From assembly GCF_003952525.1 (NCBI RefSeq), contig NZ_CP034451.1:1054001-1118000 (forward strand): a DNA stretch of 64,000 nucleotides. Direction: 5' to 3'. Source of the DNA: Mesorhizobium sp. M3A.F.Ca.ET.080.04.2.1 (GTDB lineage Bacteria; Pseudomonadota; Alphaproteobacteria; Rhizobiales; Rhizobiaceae). Both the position numbers and the translations under genes were made by a program. The notes beneath the pieces are model-generated. The model was not told the DNA's origin. It did not search any database and saw nothing but the letters and a program-made list of their open reading frames with translations. Of the stretch, positions 10,248 to 19,036 are shown in pieces (positions within the stretch are counted from its first letter, which is position 1; the number at the start of each line of letters is the position of its first letter).

Positions 10248-10493
10248 ATGGCAGGCGGTTCCATTCCCCATTTCCAGAACGACGCGGGCCATCCGGCGAT
10301 CGATATCGGCGTCAAGGAGTTCATGTGCACGGGCGCCAATCCGCCCTTCGACCACCCGCATGTATTCCTCGACATGGGCGACGACAATGAGAAGGTCTGC
10401 CCCTATTGCTCGACGCTCTTCCGCTATTCGCCGAAGCTGAAGGCGACGGAAACGCAGCCCGCCGGCTGCCTCTATGTCGACCAGGCCGCCTGA
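10248..10493 (+). CDS. Small zinc-finger protein (zf-CHCC / NDUFS6-like)
   Basis: An 81-residue protein with the zf-CHCC pattern: EFMCTG, then FDHPHVFLDMG, then VCPYCSTLFRY, giving Cys, His, Cys, Cys ligands. The family includes the zinc subunit NDUFS6 of mitochondrial complex I and short alphaproteobacterial homologues. ATG 10248 follows TGGAG at six bases; an upstream in-frame TTG is less likely. It is divergent from ppk and is followed 27 bp later by the monooxygenase gene, so the two may be co-transcribed. Its role in this organism is not certain. Confidence 0.85.
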   Translation: MAGGSIPHFQNDAGHPAIDIGVKEFMCTGANPPFDHPHVFLDMGDDNEKVCPYCSTLFRYSPKLKATETQPAGCLYVDQAA

Positions 10494-10520
10494 TCTCAGA
10501 TCATGAATGACGGCTAGGCC

Positions 10521-11750
10521 ATGAATGAGACGCGGTCCCGGCAGATCATCATCGCGGGGGCCGGCGTCGCCGGGCTGACGGCTGCACTTGCCTTCGCACG
10601 CCGCGGTCATGCGGTCAGGATATTCGAGCAGGCAAAGACTCTCGAGGCCGCCGGAGCCGGCATCCAGCTTTCGCCCAACGCGACGCGCATCCTGCGCCAG
10701 CTCGGCGTTCTTGACCGCTTGCTGCCCAATGCCGTCAGGCCGGAAGCGGTGGTGTTGAAGGACGCCGCGAGCCTGCGCGAATTGGCGCGCGTGCCGTTGC
10801 GCGGGGCCAGCGAAGCCCGCTGGGGCGCGCCCTATCTCGTCGCGCACCGGGGCGACCTGCAGGCGGCGCTGCTTGGGGCCGTTGCCGAGCATCCCGACAT
10901 AGAAATCGTCACCGGCGCGCGAGTAAGCGGCATTGCGGCGGCGCCGCAAGGCATAGCCGTGACTGCGGAAACGGACGGCCGGAAGATCGAGGCGGAGGGG
11001 CAGCTGCTGGTCGGCGCTGACGGCGTCTGGTCGTCGGTTCGAACGCAGCTTGCCGGCAGCGAGTCCGCTTTCCGGCGAAGCCGGTTCTCGGGCGAGCTTG
11101 CCTGGCGCGCCACGGTCCGCGCCGACAGCGCGGCCGGCGAGGCCTTTGCGGGGATCGGCGCGGGCGACTGCGTCACCACCTTCCTGCATCCCGGGTTCCA
11201 TCTGGTGGCCTACCCCGTCAGCAAGGGCAGCGCCTTCAATCTCGCCGCCTTCACCAAGGGAGAGCGCATCGCCGAAAGCTGGTCCGGCCACGCCGACCCC
11301 GCGCTCCTCGCTGGCGCCATGCGCGGCACCGCGCCGTCGCTGACACGGCTTGTCGCCCTCGCGGGACCGTGGACGGCGTTTCCAATCCACACCGTCGAGC
11401 AGCGGCGCTGGACGGCCCAACGCGTCGCGCTGATCGGCGACGCGGCGCATGCGATGACGCCTTTTGCGGCGCAGGGCGCGGCGATGGCAATCGAAGACGC
11501 CGCGATGCTTGCCAGCCTGATCCCCGACCTTCCGGCCGACCTGCAGGAAAGCCTTTCTATCTGGGAAAATCTCAGGCGCCCACGCATCGAGAAAGTGCTC
11601 CGGCGCGGCGCGCTCAACCGGCTTGCCTGGCATGCCTGGGGCCCGGTGGCGATCGCCCGCAACCTGGTGCTGGCGACGCGGCCGGGAGAGAAGCTGGCCG
11701 CAGATCTGGACTGGCTTTATGGGTGGGAGGAGCGGAAGGTGGTGAGGTGA
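10521..11750 (+). CDS. FAD-dependent monooxygenase (salicylate-hydroxylase type)
   Basis: A 409-residue group A flavoprotein monooxygenase. It has the N-terminal Rossmann GXGXXG motif (IIIAGAGVAGLTAALA), the middle DG motif (LLVGADGVWSSVR near residue 160) and the GD motif that contacts the FAD ribose (VALIGDAAHAMTPFAAQGAAMA near residue 290). Such enzymes use NAD(P)H and oxygen to hydroxylate aromatic or related substrates; UbiH/salicylate hydroxylase relatives cannot be told apart by eye. The start has only a weak AGG ribosome site. The neighbouring zinc-finger gene upstream gives no pathway clue. Confidence 0.85.
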   Translation: MNETRSRQIIIAGAGVAGLTAALAFARRGHAVRIFEQAKTLEAAGAGIQLSPNATRILRQLGVLDRLLPNAVRPEAVVLKDAASLRELARVPLRGASEARWGAPYLVAHRGDLQAALLGAVAEHPDIEIVTGARVSGIAAAPQGIAVTAETDGRKIEAEGQLLVGADGVWSSVRTQLAGSESAFRRSRFSGELAWRATVRADSAAGEAFAGIGAGDCVTTFLHPGFHLVAYPVSKGSAFNLAAFTKGERIAESWSGHADPALLAGAMRGTAPSLTRLVALAGPWTAFPIHTVEQRRWTAQRVALIGDAAHAMTPFAAQGAAMAIEDAAMLASLIPDLPADLQESLSIWENLRRPRIEKVLRRGALNRLAWHAWGPVAIARNLVLATRPGEKLAADLDWLYGWEERKVVR

Positions 11751-11780
11751 GCTTGAGATAGATGCCTGTCAACTGGTTTA

Positions 11781-11811
11781 CGCCGGCGGGACAGGGGGGC
11801 GCGAAGGAATG
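11781..11811. repeat. Internally deleted family B palindrome
   Basis: Here CGCCGGCGGGACAG, the left border of family B elements, is joined directly to GGGGGGCGCGAAGGAA, their right border, with the ~150-bp palindromic core missing. Full copies lie at 20903, 47722 and 50577. Confidence 0.65.
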
Positions 11812-11842
11812 AGGCGTTGGCAAATTTCTGGAAACAGCGCCC

Positions 11843-12508
11843 TCAATTGTGCAGGCGCATCGACAACCCGAGCGAGGCCGGCAGCGGGTTCCACCAGCCG
11901 GTGCGCAGGCCGGCCACACGCAGTGCGCCCGCTGTCCAGGTGTTGCAGCCGACAAGCGCGTTGAAATGGCCGTTGGCTTCGTAGAAGCGGTCGAACGCCG
12001 AATAGCCGGCATTGTCGAGGAGGATCGGTCCGTTCGGCCCCTGCTGAAAGCTCGCCGCGATGTAGTCGAGCAGTTCCGAAAAATGCTCCTCGTCGACGTC
12101 GAAGCCGGTGACGTCTGGATGTGGCTCCTTGATCGCGCTGGCGACATCGACATGCATCACCGACGCGTCTAGCGTCAGCGCCTTCAGGACCGGCACCGCC
12201 TTCAGCTCCGACCAAGTCGGCGTCTCCAGATAGAAGGCGCGGCCGCCCCAGCCAAAGACGAGATAGCGTACTTGCGGCGCGTCGGCGGGCAGGCCGTCAG
12301 CGGCTAGGAAATGGAAGCGCCGGCGCACATTGTCATCCACGGGAATAGCGATGTCGGTGTGGATCGGGTTTTTCAAAACCAGAATGTGCCTTCTACCCTC
12401 GCCCGCCGCCGCCGCGGGCCAGAGCGGCCGCGGGACCAGCGTGCCGAGCGTCCCGGCAAGTGCCGCCATGACAGCCAGCGTGGCGAGCAAGCGCAGCGCT
12501 CTTCTCAT
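11843..12508 (-). CDS. DUF2459 / TIGR02117-type exported protein
   Basis: A 221-residue protein with an N-terminal hydrophobic segment (ALRLLATLAVMAALAG) and then the features of the DUF2459 family: NPIHTDIAIPV, YLVFGWGGRAFYLETPTW, and GCNTWTAGALRVAGL near the C terminus. Members are small periplasmic or membrane-anchored proteins of unknown activity, sometimes found near urease genes. The conserved His and Cys suggest a peptidase-like site, but that is speculation. The start is uncertain: the frame is open back to 12676, but the bases upstream of 12508 include a palindromic repeat, and the ATG at 12508 gives a normal signal sequence although it has no good ribosome site. Confidence 0.72.
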   Translation of the reverse strand: MRRALRLLATLAVMAALAGTLGTLVPRPLWPAAAAGEGRRHILVLKNPIHTDIAIPVDDNVRRRFHFLAADGLPADAPQVRYLVFGWGGRAFYLETPTWSELKAVPVLKALTLDASVMHVDVASAIKEPHPDVTGFDVDEEHFSELLDYIAASFQQGPNGPILLDNAGYSAFDRFYEANGHFNALVGCNTWTAGALRVAGLRTGWWNPLPASLGLSMRLHN

Positions 12509-12575
12509 CGGTCGGGCGATCAAGACGAACCCGGCGCTTCCATCGCTTCTTTCGTGATTAGCCGAAGCCGTTCGT

Positions 12576-12751
12576 GACTTCGTCATCCTCAAGCTTGACC
12601 CGGGGCTTGACCCGAGGATCCATGCCTTGACCTTTGCCTTAGGGCCCCGCGGTGCGGAATTGTGCACACATTGCACGCCTTGGCATCACGGCATGCATCC
12701 TAGGGTCTGCGCGCGTCGCTTCGCTCCTTGCTCCGCCCGAGGATGACGACC
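12576..12751. repeat. Extragenic palindrome, family A copy 2
   Basis: A ~175-bp element bounded by ACTTCGTCATCCTC on the left and GAGGATGACGACC on the right, with internal inverted segments (GACCCGGGGCTTGACCCGAGGATCC; GCATCACGGCATGCATCC). It shares its outer arms with the element at 5049. It separates the DUF2459-type gene from aapP and may fold as a transcript-end hairpin. Confidence 0.75.
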
Positions 12752-12761
12752 ATGGGGGCGC

Positions 12762-13565
12762 TCAGTGCAGGATCTGCGACAGGAACAGTTTCGTGCGCTC
12801 ATGGCGCGGGTGATCGAAGAACTCGGCAGGCGTGTTCTGCTCGACGATCTGGCCCTGATCCATGAAGATCACCCGGTTGGCGACCTTGCGGGCAAAGCCC
12901 ATCTCGTGGGTGACGCAGAGCATGGTCATGCCTTCCTCGGCCAGGCCGACCATCGTCTCCAGCACTTCCTTGATCATTTCCGGGTCAAGCGCCGAGGTCG
13001 GCTCGTCGAACAGCATGATGCGCGGGTTCATGCACAGCGAGCGGGCGATCGCCACGCGCTGCTGCTGGCCGCCGGAAAGCTGGCCCGGATACTTGTTGGC
13101 CTGCTCCGGGATCTTGACGCGCTTGAGGAAGTGCATGGCGGTCTCTTCCGCCTGCTTCTTCGGGATCTTGCGCACCCAGATCGGCGCCAGCGTGCAGTTC
13201 TCCAGGATGGTCAGATGCGGGAACAGGTTGAAGTGCTGGAACACCATGCCGACCTCGCGGCGCACCTCGTCGATCTTCTTCAGGTCGTTGGTGAGTTCCT
13301 TGCCGTCGACGATGATCTTGCCCTTCTGGTGCTCTTCCAGCCGGTTGATGCACCGGATCATGGTCGATTTGCCGGAGCCGGACGGACCGCAGATGACGAT
13401 GCGCTCGCCCCGCATGACCTTGAGGTTGATGTCCTTAAGGACATGGAATTCGCCATACCATTTGTGCATGCCGATGATGTCGATCGCCACATCGGTGGTC
13501 GAGATATGCATCTTCTTGGCATCGACCTTCAGGTCTTCCGCGCTGACGGCGTTCTCGGTGGCCAT
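12762..13565 (-). CDS. aapP: General L-amino-acid ABC transporter, ATP-binding protein
   Basis: A 267-residue ATPase of the polar-amino-acid ABC family. Walker A ([13 protein letters not shown]), Q-loop ([12 protein letters not shown]), signature [13 protein letters not shown], Walker B ([14 protein letters not shown]) and switch His (CVTHEMGFA) are all present. It powers uptake through AapQ/AapM. The start is the ATG at 13565 after GGGGA; a TTG two codons earlier is less likely. It is the last gene of aapJQMP and is separated from aapM by 77 bp that hold a perfect 12-bp inverted repeat, so its expression may be tuned separately from the permeases. Confidence 0.95.
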   Translation of the reverse strand: MATENAVSAEDLKVDAKKMHISTTDVAIDIIGMHKWYGEFHVLKDINLKVMRGERIVICGPSGSGKSTMIRCINRLEEHQKGKIIVDGKELTNDLKKIDEVRREVGMVFQHFNLFPHLTILENCTLAPIWVRKIPKKQAEETAMHFLKRVKIPEQANKYPGQLSGGQQQRVAIARSLCMNPRIMLFDEPTSALDPEMIKEVLETMVGLAEEGMTMLCVTHEMGFARKVANRVIFMDQGQIVEQNTPAEFFDHPRHERTKLFLSQILH

Positions 13566-13592
13566 GGCCAATTCCCCTTTTATCGTTGAATT

Positions 13593-13645
13593 TGATGCAT
13601 GTCGTTATCCCAACACCGCTACACCGTTTTGGGCGACATGCATCA
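13593..13645. repeat. Family C palindrome between aapM and aapP
   Basis: Perfect 12-bp inverted arms TGATGCATGTCG (13593-13604) and CGACATGCATCA (13634-13645) around a 29-nt loop containing TTATCCCAACACCGC and TTTTGGG. The right arm includes the aapM stop codon. The sequence belongs to a rhizobial-type repeat also seen at 56140. In the transcript it would form a hairpin directly after aapM. Confidence 0.85.
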
Positions 13646-14800
13646 GCGTTTGTAGCCGGTGTCGAGCCGGCGTTCGGTATACATTGAATAGCGCGACATG
13701 CCGAAGCAGAACAGCCAGAACACGAAGGCGGCGAAGATCAGGCCGGACTTGGCGGTCTGCGGCGTCGCCCAATTGGCGTCGGCGAAGTTCTGCTTCACTA
13801 TGCCCAGCAGGTCGAACATCGAGATGATGAGGACGAGGCTGGTGTCCTTGAACATGCCGATGAAGGTGTTGACGATGCCGGGGATGACCAGCTTCAGCGC
13901 CTGCGGCAGCACGATCAGCCCCATCTTCTGCCAATAGCCGAGGCCGAGCGAGTCGGCGCCTTCATACTGCCCTTTCGGGATCGCCTGCAGGCCACCGCGA
14001 ACCACTTCGGCCATATAGGCGGCGGCAAACAGCGACACGCCGATCAGTGCCCTTAGGAACTTGTCGAAGGTGACGCCGGCCGGCAGGAACAGCGGCAGCA
14101 TCACGCTGACGAAGAAGAGCACCGTGATCAGAGGAATGCCGCGCACGGTTTCGATGAACACCACGCACAGCATCTTGACGATGGGCATCTTGGAACGGCG
14201 GCCGAGCGCCAGCACCGTGCCGAGCGGCAGCGACACCGCGATGCCGACAAAGGACAAAGTGAGCGTCACCAACAGGCCGCCCCAACGCGAGGTCTCGACA
14301 ACCGGCAGGCCGAACACACCGCCAACCAACAGGAAGAAGGAAAGGATCGGCAAAATCAGGAAGAGCAGGATTGCGTTGAGCCCTTTGCGCGGTACGCGCG
14401 GGATCAGCATCGGTACCAGCAACGCCACGAACAGGATGGCGACCAGGATCGGCCGCCAGCGCTCCTCGACCGGATAGGTGCCGAACATGAACTGTCCGAA
14501 CTTGGCGTTGACGAAGGCCCAGCAGGCGCCGCTCCAGCCATCCGGCTGGATGCCGCCCTGCGAGACGGTGGCGCAGACGGTGCGGTCCGGTCCGGTCCAC
14601 TGCGCGTTGATGAACGCCCAATTGATCACCTGCGGCAGGATCCATGCGATGATGGCGATGCCGAGGATGGTGAGCACGGTGTCGCCGACGGAGCCGACGA
14701 GGTTCTTGCGCACCCAGGCGATCGCGCCGCGTTCGCCGGGCGGAGCCGGCTGGGCAAGAGCCATCTCGGTGCGCACCCAGGACATGTCGTGTTCCTGCAT
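13643..14800 (-). CDS. aapM: General L-amino-acid ABC transporter, permease
   Basis: A 385-residue inner-membrane permease of the HisM/GlnP type with an N-terminal extension typical of AapM. Several hydrophobic helices precede the C-terminal BPD transporter domain, whose EAA-like loop reads [24 protein letters not shown], followed by [25 protein letters not shown]. It pairs with AapQ to form the channel. The start at 14800 follows GGAAAGGTAAGG. The gap to aapQ is four bases, so translation is probably coupled. Expected specificity is broad for L-amino acids, by family knowledge. Confidence 0.94.
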   Translation of the reverse strand: MQEHDMSWVRTEMALAQPAPPGERGAIAWVRKNLVGSVGDTVLTILGIAIIAWILPQVINWAFINAQWTGPDRTVCATVSQGGIQPDGWSGACWAFVNAKFGQFMFGTYPVEERWRPILVAILFVALLVPMLIPRVPRKGLNAILLFLILPILSFFLLVGGVFGLPVVETSRWGGLLVTLTLSFVGIAVSLPLGTVLALGRRSKMPIVKMLCVVFIETVRGIPLITVLFFVSVMLPLFLPAGVTFDKFLRALIGVSLFAAAYMAEVVRGGLQAIPKGQYEGADSLGLGYWQKMGLIVLPQALKLVIPGIVNTFIGMFKDTSLVLIISMFDLLGIVKQNFADANWATPQTAKSGLIFAAFVFWLFCFGMSRYSMYTERRLDTGYKR

Positions 14801-14804
14801 GGCC

Positions 14805-15992
14805 TTACCTTTCCACCAGCGCCATTCTGGCGTTGACCACGTTCATGACCGCGGAGGTCACGAGGCTCAGCACAAGATAGGCGATCATCATGATCAGCAC
14901 GCCCTCGACCGCCTGCCCCGTCTGGTTGAGCACGGTGCCGGCCGTGGCGGTTAGATCGGGATAGCCGATGGCGATCGCCAGCGAGGAGTTCTTGGTCAGG
15001 TTCAGATACTGGCTGGTGAGCGGAGGGATGACGATACGCATCGCCTGCGGCACCACGACCAGCCGCAGGATCGGACCGGAGCGCAGCCCTAGTGCCCCTG
15101 CCGCCTCGGTCTGGCCTTTGCTGACTCCCCTGATGCCGGCGCGCACGATCTCGGCGATGAAGGCTGCCGTATAGCAGGACAGCGCCAGGTAGAGCGACAG
15201 GAATTCCGGCTTGAGCTGGAAGCCGCCGGTGAGATTGAAGGTGGATTGCTTGGGAAAATCAAAGCTTAGCGGCATCCCGCTGAGCAGGAAGGCAAGCACC
15301 GGCAGGCCGATGATCAGCGCCACCGAGGTCCAGAACACCGGAAACTGCTGGCCGGTCGCCATTTGCCGCTGGCGCGCCCTGTGGGCGACGAACCAGGCCA
15401 TGGCGAGCGCCACGACCAAGGCGACGACAATCAGCCAGGAGCCGTCACCCCAGACCGCGCGGGGAAAATAGAAGCCGCGCTGGTTGAGGAACGAGCCGGC
15501 CGGCAGATGGATGCTCTCGCGCGGCGGCGGCAGCACGGCCAGCACGCCGGAGTACCAGAAGAAGATGACCAGCAGCGGAGGGATGTTGCGGAAGATTTCG
15601 ACATACACCGTGCAGATCTTGCGGATCAGCCAGTTCTGCGAGAGGCGGCCGATGCCGATGACGAAGCCGATGATGGTGGCGGTGACAATGCCGGCGACGG
15701 CGACGATAATCGTGTTGATCAGGCCGACGACGATGGCCCGGCCGTAGGTCGAATCGGACGTATAAGCAATCGGCGTGTCCGAGATGTCGAAGCCGGCACG
15801 GCCCTTGAGGAAGCCGAATCCTGAGGCGATGTGGAGGCGCTGCAGGTTGTCGATGACGTTGTTGACAATCCACCAGACCGAGCCGAACAGAAGGACGATG
15901 ACCAGCGTCTGAAAGAAGAGGCTGCGTATTTTGGGGTCATTGACGAAGGAGCCGCGACTCGGCTCCTCGCGAAGGATTTCCTGCGAAGCCAT
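14805..15992 (-). CDS. aapQ: General L-amino-acid ABC transporter, permease
   Basis: A 395-residue permease, the partner of AapM. It has a first transmembrane helix around residues 30-45 ([13 protein letters not shown]), the membrane-spanning region [39 protein letters not shown], and the C-terminal EAA loop [24 protein letters not shown] 15992 follows AGGGGA. A 63-bp spacer with a strong hairpin separates it from aapJ, as is common after genes for abundant binding proteins. Confidence 0.94.
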   Translation of the reverse strand: MASQEILREEPSRGSFVNDPKIRSLFFQTLVIVLLFGSVWWIVNNVIDNLQRLHIASGFGFLKGRAGFDISDTPIAYTSDSTYGRAIVVGLINTIIVAVAGIVTATIIGFVIGIGRLSQNWLIRKICTVYVEIFRNIPPLLVIFFWYSGVLAVLPPPRESIHLPAGSFLNQRGFYFPRAVWGDGSWLIVVALVVALAMAWFVAHRARQRQMATGQQFPVFWTSVALIIGLPVLAFLLSGMPLSFDFPKQSTFNLTGGFQLKPEFLSLYLALSCYTAAFIAEIVRAGIRGVSKGQTEAAGALGLRSGPILRLVVVPQAMRIVIPPLTSQYLNLTKNSSLAIAIGYPDLTATAGTVLNQTGQAVEGVLIMMIAYLVLSLVTSAVMNVVNARMALVER

Positions 15993-16016
15993 GCGACCAT
16001 CCCCTGGAAAGAGAGA

Positions 16017-16043
16017 CCGGGAGGCAGACGATCTGCCTCCCGG
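16017..16043 (-). promoter_or_regulatory. Intercistronic hairpin between aapJ and aapQ
   Basis: A perfect 12-bp stem CCGGGAGGCAGA/TCTGCCTCCCGG with loop CGA. It lies 13 bp after the aapJ stop and has no T-tract on the transcript strand. Such hairpins typically reduce read-through and protect the binding-protein mRNA, giving more AapJ than permease; that role is inferred. Confidence 0.8.
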
Positions 16044-16055
16044 ATCACATTTCGA

Positions 16056-17084
16056 TCAGCGGATCGGCGGAGCGTATTGCAGGCCGCCCTTGGTCCACAG
16101 CGCGTTGATTCCGCGCGCGATCTTGAGCGGGCTGCCGGAGCCGACATTGCGCTCGAAAATTTCGCCGTAGTTGCCGGTGGCCTTGACGATGTTGACGACC
16201 CAGTCGTTGGAGACGCCGAGATCGGTGCCGATCTTGGTGTCGGCCTCCTGGCCGAGCACGCGCTTGATCTCGGGGTTGTCCGAGTTCTTCATTTCGTCGA
16301 CATTGGCCTTGGTGATGCCGAGCTCCTCGGCGTCGAGCAGAGCGAAATAGGTCCACTTGACGATGTGGTACCACTGGTCGTCGCCCTGGCGAACGGCCGG
16401 CCCGAGCGGCTCCTTGGAGATGATCTCGGGCAGCACGACATGGTCGGCTGGCGCGCCCAGCGTCAGGCGGATGCCGTAGAGACCCGACTGGTCGGTGGTG
16501 TAGACGTCGCAGCGGCCGGCATCATAGGCAGCGTTGACCTCTTCCAGCTTCTCGAACACGACGGGATTGTACTCCATCTTGTTCGATTTGAAGTAGTCGG
16601 CAAGGTTGAGCTCGGTCGTGGTGCCGCTCTGCACGCAGACGGCGGCGCCCGAAAGCTGCAGCGCCGAGTTCACGCCCGGAAGCTTCTTGGCGTTGATCAT
16701 GAAACCCTGGCCGTCATAGTAGGTGACGCCGACGAAGTTCAGGCCGAGCGCGGTGTCGCGGTTGATCGTCCAGGTGGTATTGCGCGACAGGATGTCGACC
16801 TCGCCCGACTGCAGCGCGGTGAACCGCTCCTTGGCGCTGAGCGGCGTGAACTTGACTTTCGTGCCGTCGCCGAAAACAGCGGCCGCGACGGCGCGGCAGA
16901 AGTCGGCGTCGATGCCCTGCCATTCACCTTTGTCATCCGGCGCCGAGAAGCCGGCGAGCCCGGTCGAGACCCCGCACTGGATGAAGCCCTTCTGCTTCAC
17001 GGTATCCAGCGTGCCGGCCGAAGCTGCCGACGCCGCAAATCCGAGCGCGGCGGCGCCGAGAATGCCGATTGCAATATGTTTCAT
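16056..17084 (-). CDS. aapJ: General L-amino-acid-binding periplasmic protein
   Basis: A 342-residue periplasmic amino-acid-binding protein with a signal peptide (MKHIAIGILGAAALGF... cleavage near SAASAGT). Conserved family segments are KGFIQCGVSTGLAGFS, GEWQGIDADFCRAVAAAVFGD, NTTWTINRDTALGLNF, and SGLYGIRLTL. It delivers a broad range of L-amino acids to AapQMP. The start at 17084 removes 44 non-conserved residues of the longer frame and places the signal peptide at the N terminus; the ribosome site is weak. First gene of the aapJQMP operon; the promoter must lie in 17085-17400. Confidence 0.95.
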   Translation of the reverse strand: MKHIAIGILGAAALGFAASAASAGTLDTVKQKGFIQCGVSTGLAGFSAPDDKGEWQGIDADFCRAVAAAVFGDGTKVKFTPLSAKERFTALQSGEVDILSRNTTWTINRDTALGLNFVGVTYYDGQGFMINAKKLPGVNSALQLSGAAVCVQSGTTTELNLADYFKSNKMEYNPVVFEKLEEVNAAYDAGRCDVYTTDQSGLYGIRLTLGAPADHVVLPEIISKEPLGPAVRQGDDQWYHIVKWTYFALLDAEELGITKANVDEMKNSDNPEIKRVLGQEADTKIGTDLGVSNDWVVNIVKATGNYGEIFERNVGSGSPLKIARGINALWTKGGLQYAPPIR

Positions 17085-17649
17085 GACCCACAGACCCTTT
17101 TCTGTTTTACAGGTGCCCCTGTTCCCCAGGCAGCCCTGATCTTTTCCGCGTGTGAATGCAGCTCCCTTATCGGCCCTCTCCCGGACCCGCATCGTAGCCG
17201 ATGCACTGCCTCCCATTCACGAAACGCATCGAAGGCGATTATTTCTGTGAGGTCAAGGGAAATGACCGAATTGCGACACGTTTGAAAACCGATTGCCGGA
17301 AATGTCGGAATTGCAGGTAAAAGCGGTCACCGAATAGCCGGAACCTGCAATCGCAACCGGCAAATCCGGCCACGAGAACTATAGCCGTCATGTGAATCGC
17401 ACCGATGTTTTCGCATCGAAAGGACTGACTCGATTCATGAAGGAACTGACTGGATTGATGAAAGAGCGCGCAGGCGAGCGGCGGCGTTTCGAGGTGTCCC
17501 CCACGACCTGAACCCCGCGCGAAGGATCGTGCGCTGCCCGCAGGTTTGGCCCAGCCAAACATCGCTAGCTGGCGGACAGCGAATTGTTGCACCGCCTGCT
17601 GACCCGGATTATGGCTGGCCTCCTGACATTTCAGGACAGGCAAGGAACA
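17085..17649. other. Divergent spacer between aapJ and metC
   Basis: About 565 bp without a convincing gene. It must hold the promoters of aapJ (left) and metC (right). One small hairpin is visible, GTTTGGC/GCCAAAC at 17544-17560. I looked for a SAM riboswitch upstream of metC and did not see one. Confidence 0.5.
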
Positions 17650-18822
17650 ATGGCGAAGGACGGCAGCGAGATCGGCATCAACACGCGGCTTGCCCATTCC
17701 GGCAACAACCCGCGCGACTATTTCGGCTTCGTCAATCCGCCAGTCGTGCATGCCTCGACCGTGCTTTTTGCCGACGCCGCCTCGATGGCCGCGCGCAACC
17801 AGAAATACACCTACGGTACGCGCGCCACGCCGACCATGGATGCGCTCACGCTTGCCATCGACGCGCTGGAAGGGTCGGCCGGCACCATCGCCGTGCCGTC
17901 CGGCCTGGCGGCGGTGACCATACCGCTGCTCACCTTCCTCGCCGCCGGCGATCATCTGCTGCTGGTTGATTCCGTCTATCATCCGACCCGCCATTTCGCC
18001 GACACGATGCTGAAGCGACTGGGCGTCGAGGTCGAATATTACGATCCGCGAGTCGGCGCCGGAATCGCCGCGCTGATCAAGCCCAACACCAAGGTGGTGT
18101 TCACGGAATCGCCAGGCTCCAACACCTACGAGGTGCAGGACATTCCGGCCATCGCCAAGGCGGCGCGTGCGGCCGGCGCCATCGTGATGATGGACAACAC
18201 CTGGGCGACGCCGCTTTACTTCAAGCCGCTCGACCATGGCGTCGACATCTCGATCCATGCGGCGACGAAATATCCGGCCGGCCATTCCGACGTGCTGCTC
18301 GGTACCGTGTCGGCCAATGAGGCGCATTGGAAGCGGCTCTATGAGGGCTTCTGCACGCTGGGCTGCTGTTCCGGTCCCGACGACATTTATCAGGTGCTGC
18401 GCGGCCTGCGCACCATGGGGATCAGACTGGCGCACCACGAGCAGAGCGCGCTCGAAATCGCCCGCTGGCTGGAGGAGCAGCCCGGGGTGGCTCAGGTGCT
18501 GCACCCGGCGCTGGCAAGCCACCCGGATCATGCGCTGTGGAAGCGCGATTTCTGCGGCTCCAGCGGCATCTTCTCCATCGTGCTGAAGGGTGGCGGGCAG
18601 AAGCAGCAGCACGCCTTCCTCGACGCGCTGCAGATCTTCGGCCTCGGCTATTCCTGGGGCGGCTATGAAAGCCTGGCAGTGGCGGTCTTCCTTGGCGACC
18701 GCACCATCGCCAAGGGTTCCTATGAGGGACCGCTGATCCGCCTGCAGATCGGGCTGGAAGACGTCAAGGATCTCAAGGCCGACATTGCGCGGGGCCTCGC
18801 CGCGGCGGCCGCCGCCAGTTGA
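17650..18822 (+). CDS. metC: Cystathionine beta-lyase
   Basis: A 390-residue PLP enzyme of the Cys/Met metabolism family that cleaves cystathionine to homocysteine, pyruvate and ammonia in methionine synthesis. The PLP lysine is in HAATKYPAGHSD (Lys207), and TYGTRATPTMDAL, VPSGLAAVTIPLL and NTWATPLYFKPLDHGVDI are family blocks. The motif SWGGYES near the C terminus is typical of beta-lyases. ATG 17650 after AAGGA is preferred; an upstream start at 17584 adds non-conserved residues. The next gene starts 215 bp later and is probably separate. Confidence 0.93.
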   Translation: MAKDGSEIGINTRLAHSGNNPRDYFGFVNPPVVHASTVLFADAASMAARNQKYTYGTRATPTMDALTLAIDALEGSAGTIAVPSGLAAVTIPLLTFLAAGDHLLLVDSVYHPTRHFADTMLKRLGVEVEYYDPRVGAGIAALIKPNTKVVFTESPGSNTYEVQDIPAIAKAARAAGAIVMMDNTWATPLYFKPLDHGVDISIHAATKYPAGHSDVLLGTVSANEAHWKRLYEGFCTLGCCSGPDDIYQVLRGLRTMGIRLAHHEQSALEIARWLEEQPGVAQVLHPALASHPDHALWKRDFCGSSGIFSIVLKGGGQKQQHAFLDALQIFGLGYSWGGYESLAVAVFLGDRTIAKGSYEGPLIRLQIGLEDVKDLKADIARGLAAAAAAS

Positions 18823-19036
18823 CCTAAACATAATCCGCAAACGCTCCAGACATGCTGGCGCGATTGAGAGGGGCGAAGCCGCTGGCAGCCGGCCGGTGCG
18901 GCTGTGCCGGGCAATAATATTCTCTCCAGCCGCGACAATGCGGATTGGTTTGGCTTTCAAATCCGCGGCTTCGGCGGCATTGCGAGCAACGCAAAGTTCA
19001 AGCCATTCGACAATTCAAGCCGAACTGGGGCCTGCC

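Noticed and set aside
8422..10440. 672-codon plus-strand frame opposite ppk
   Set aside because: Antisense shadow of ppk; no motifs, and ppk has both catalytic histidines.
15831..17285. 484-codon plus-strand frame opposite aapJ
   Set aside because: Shadow frame; aapJ on the minus strand has a signal peptide and family motifs.
17400..17649. SAM riboswitch in front of metC
   Set aside because: I looked for SAM-II-like conserved segments and found only a small unrelated hairpin.
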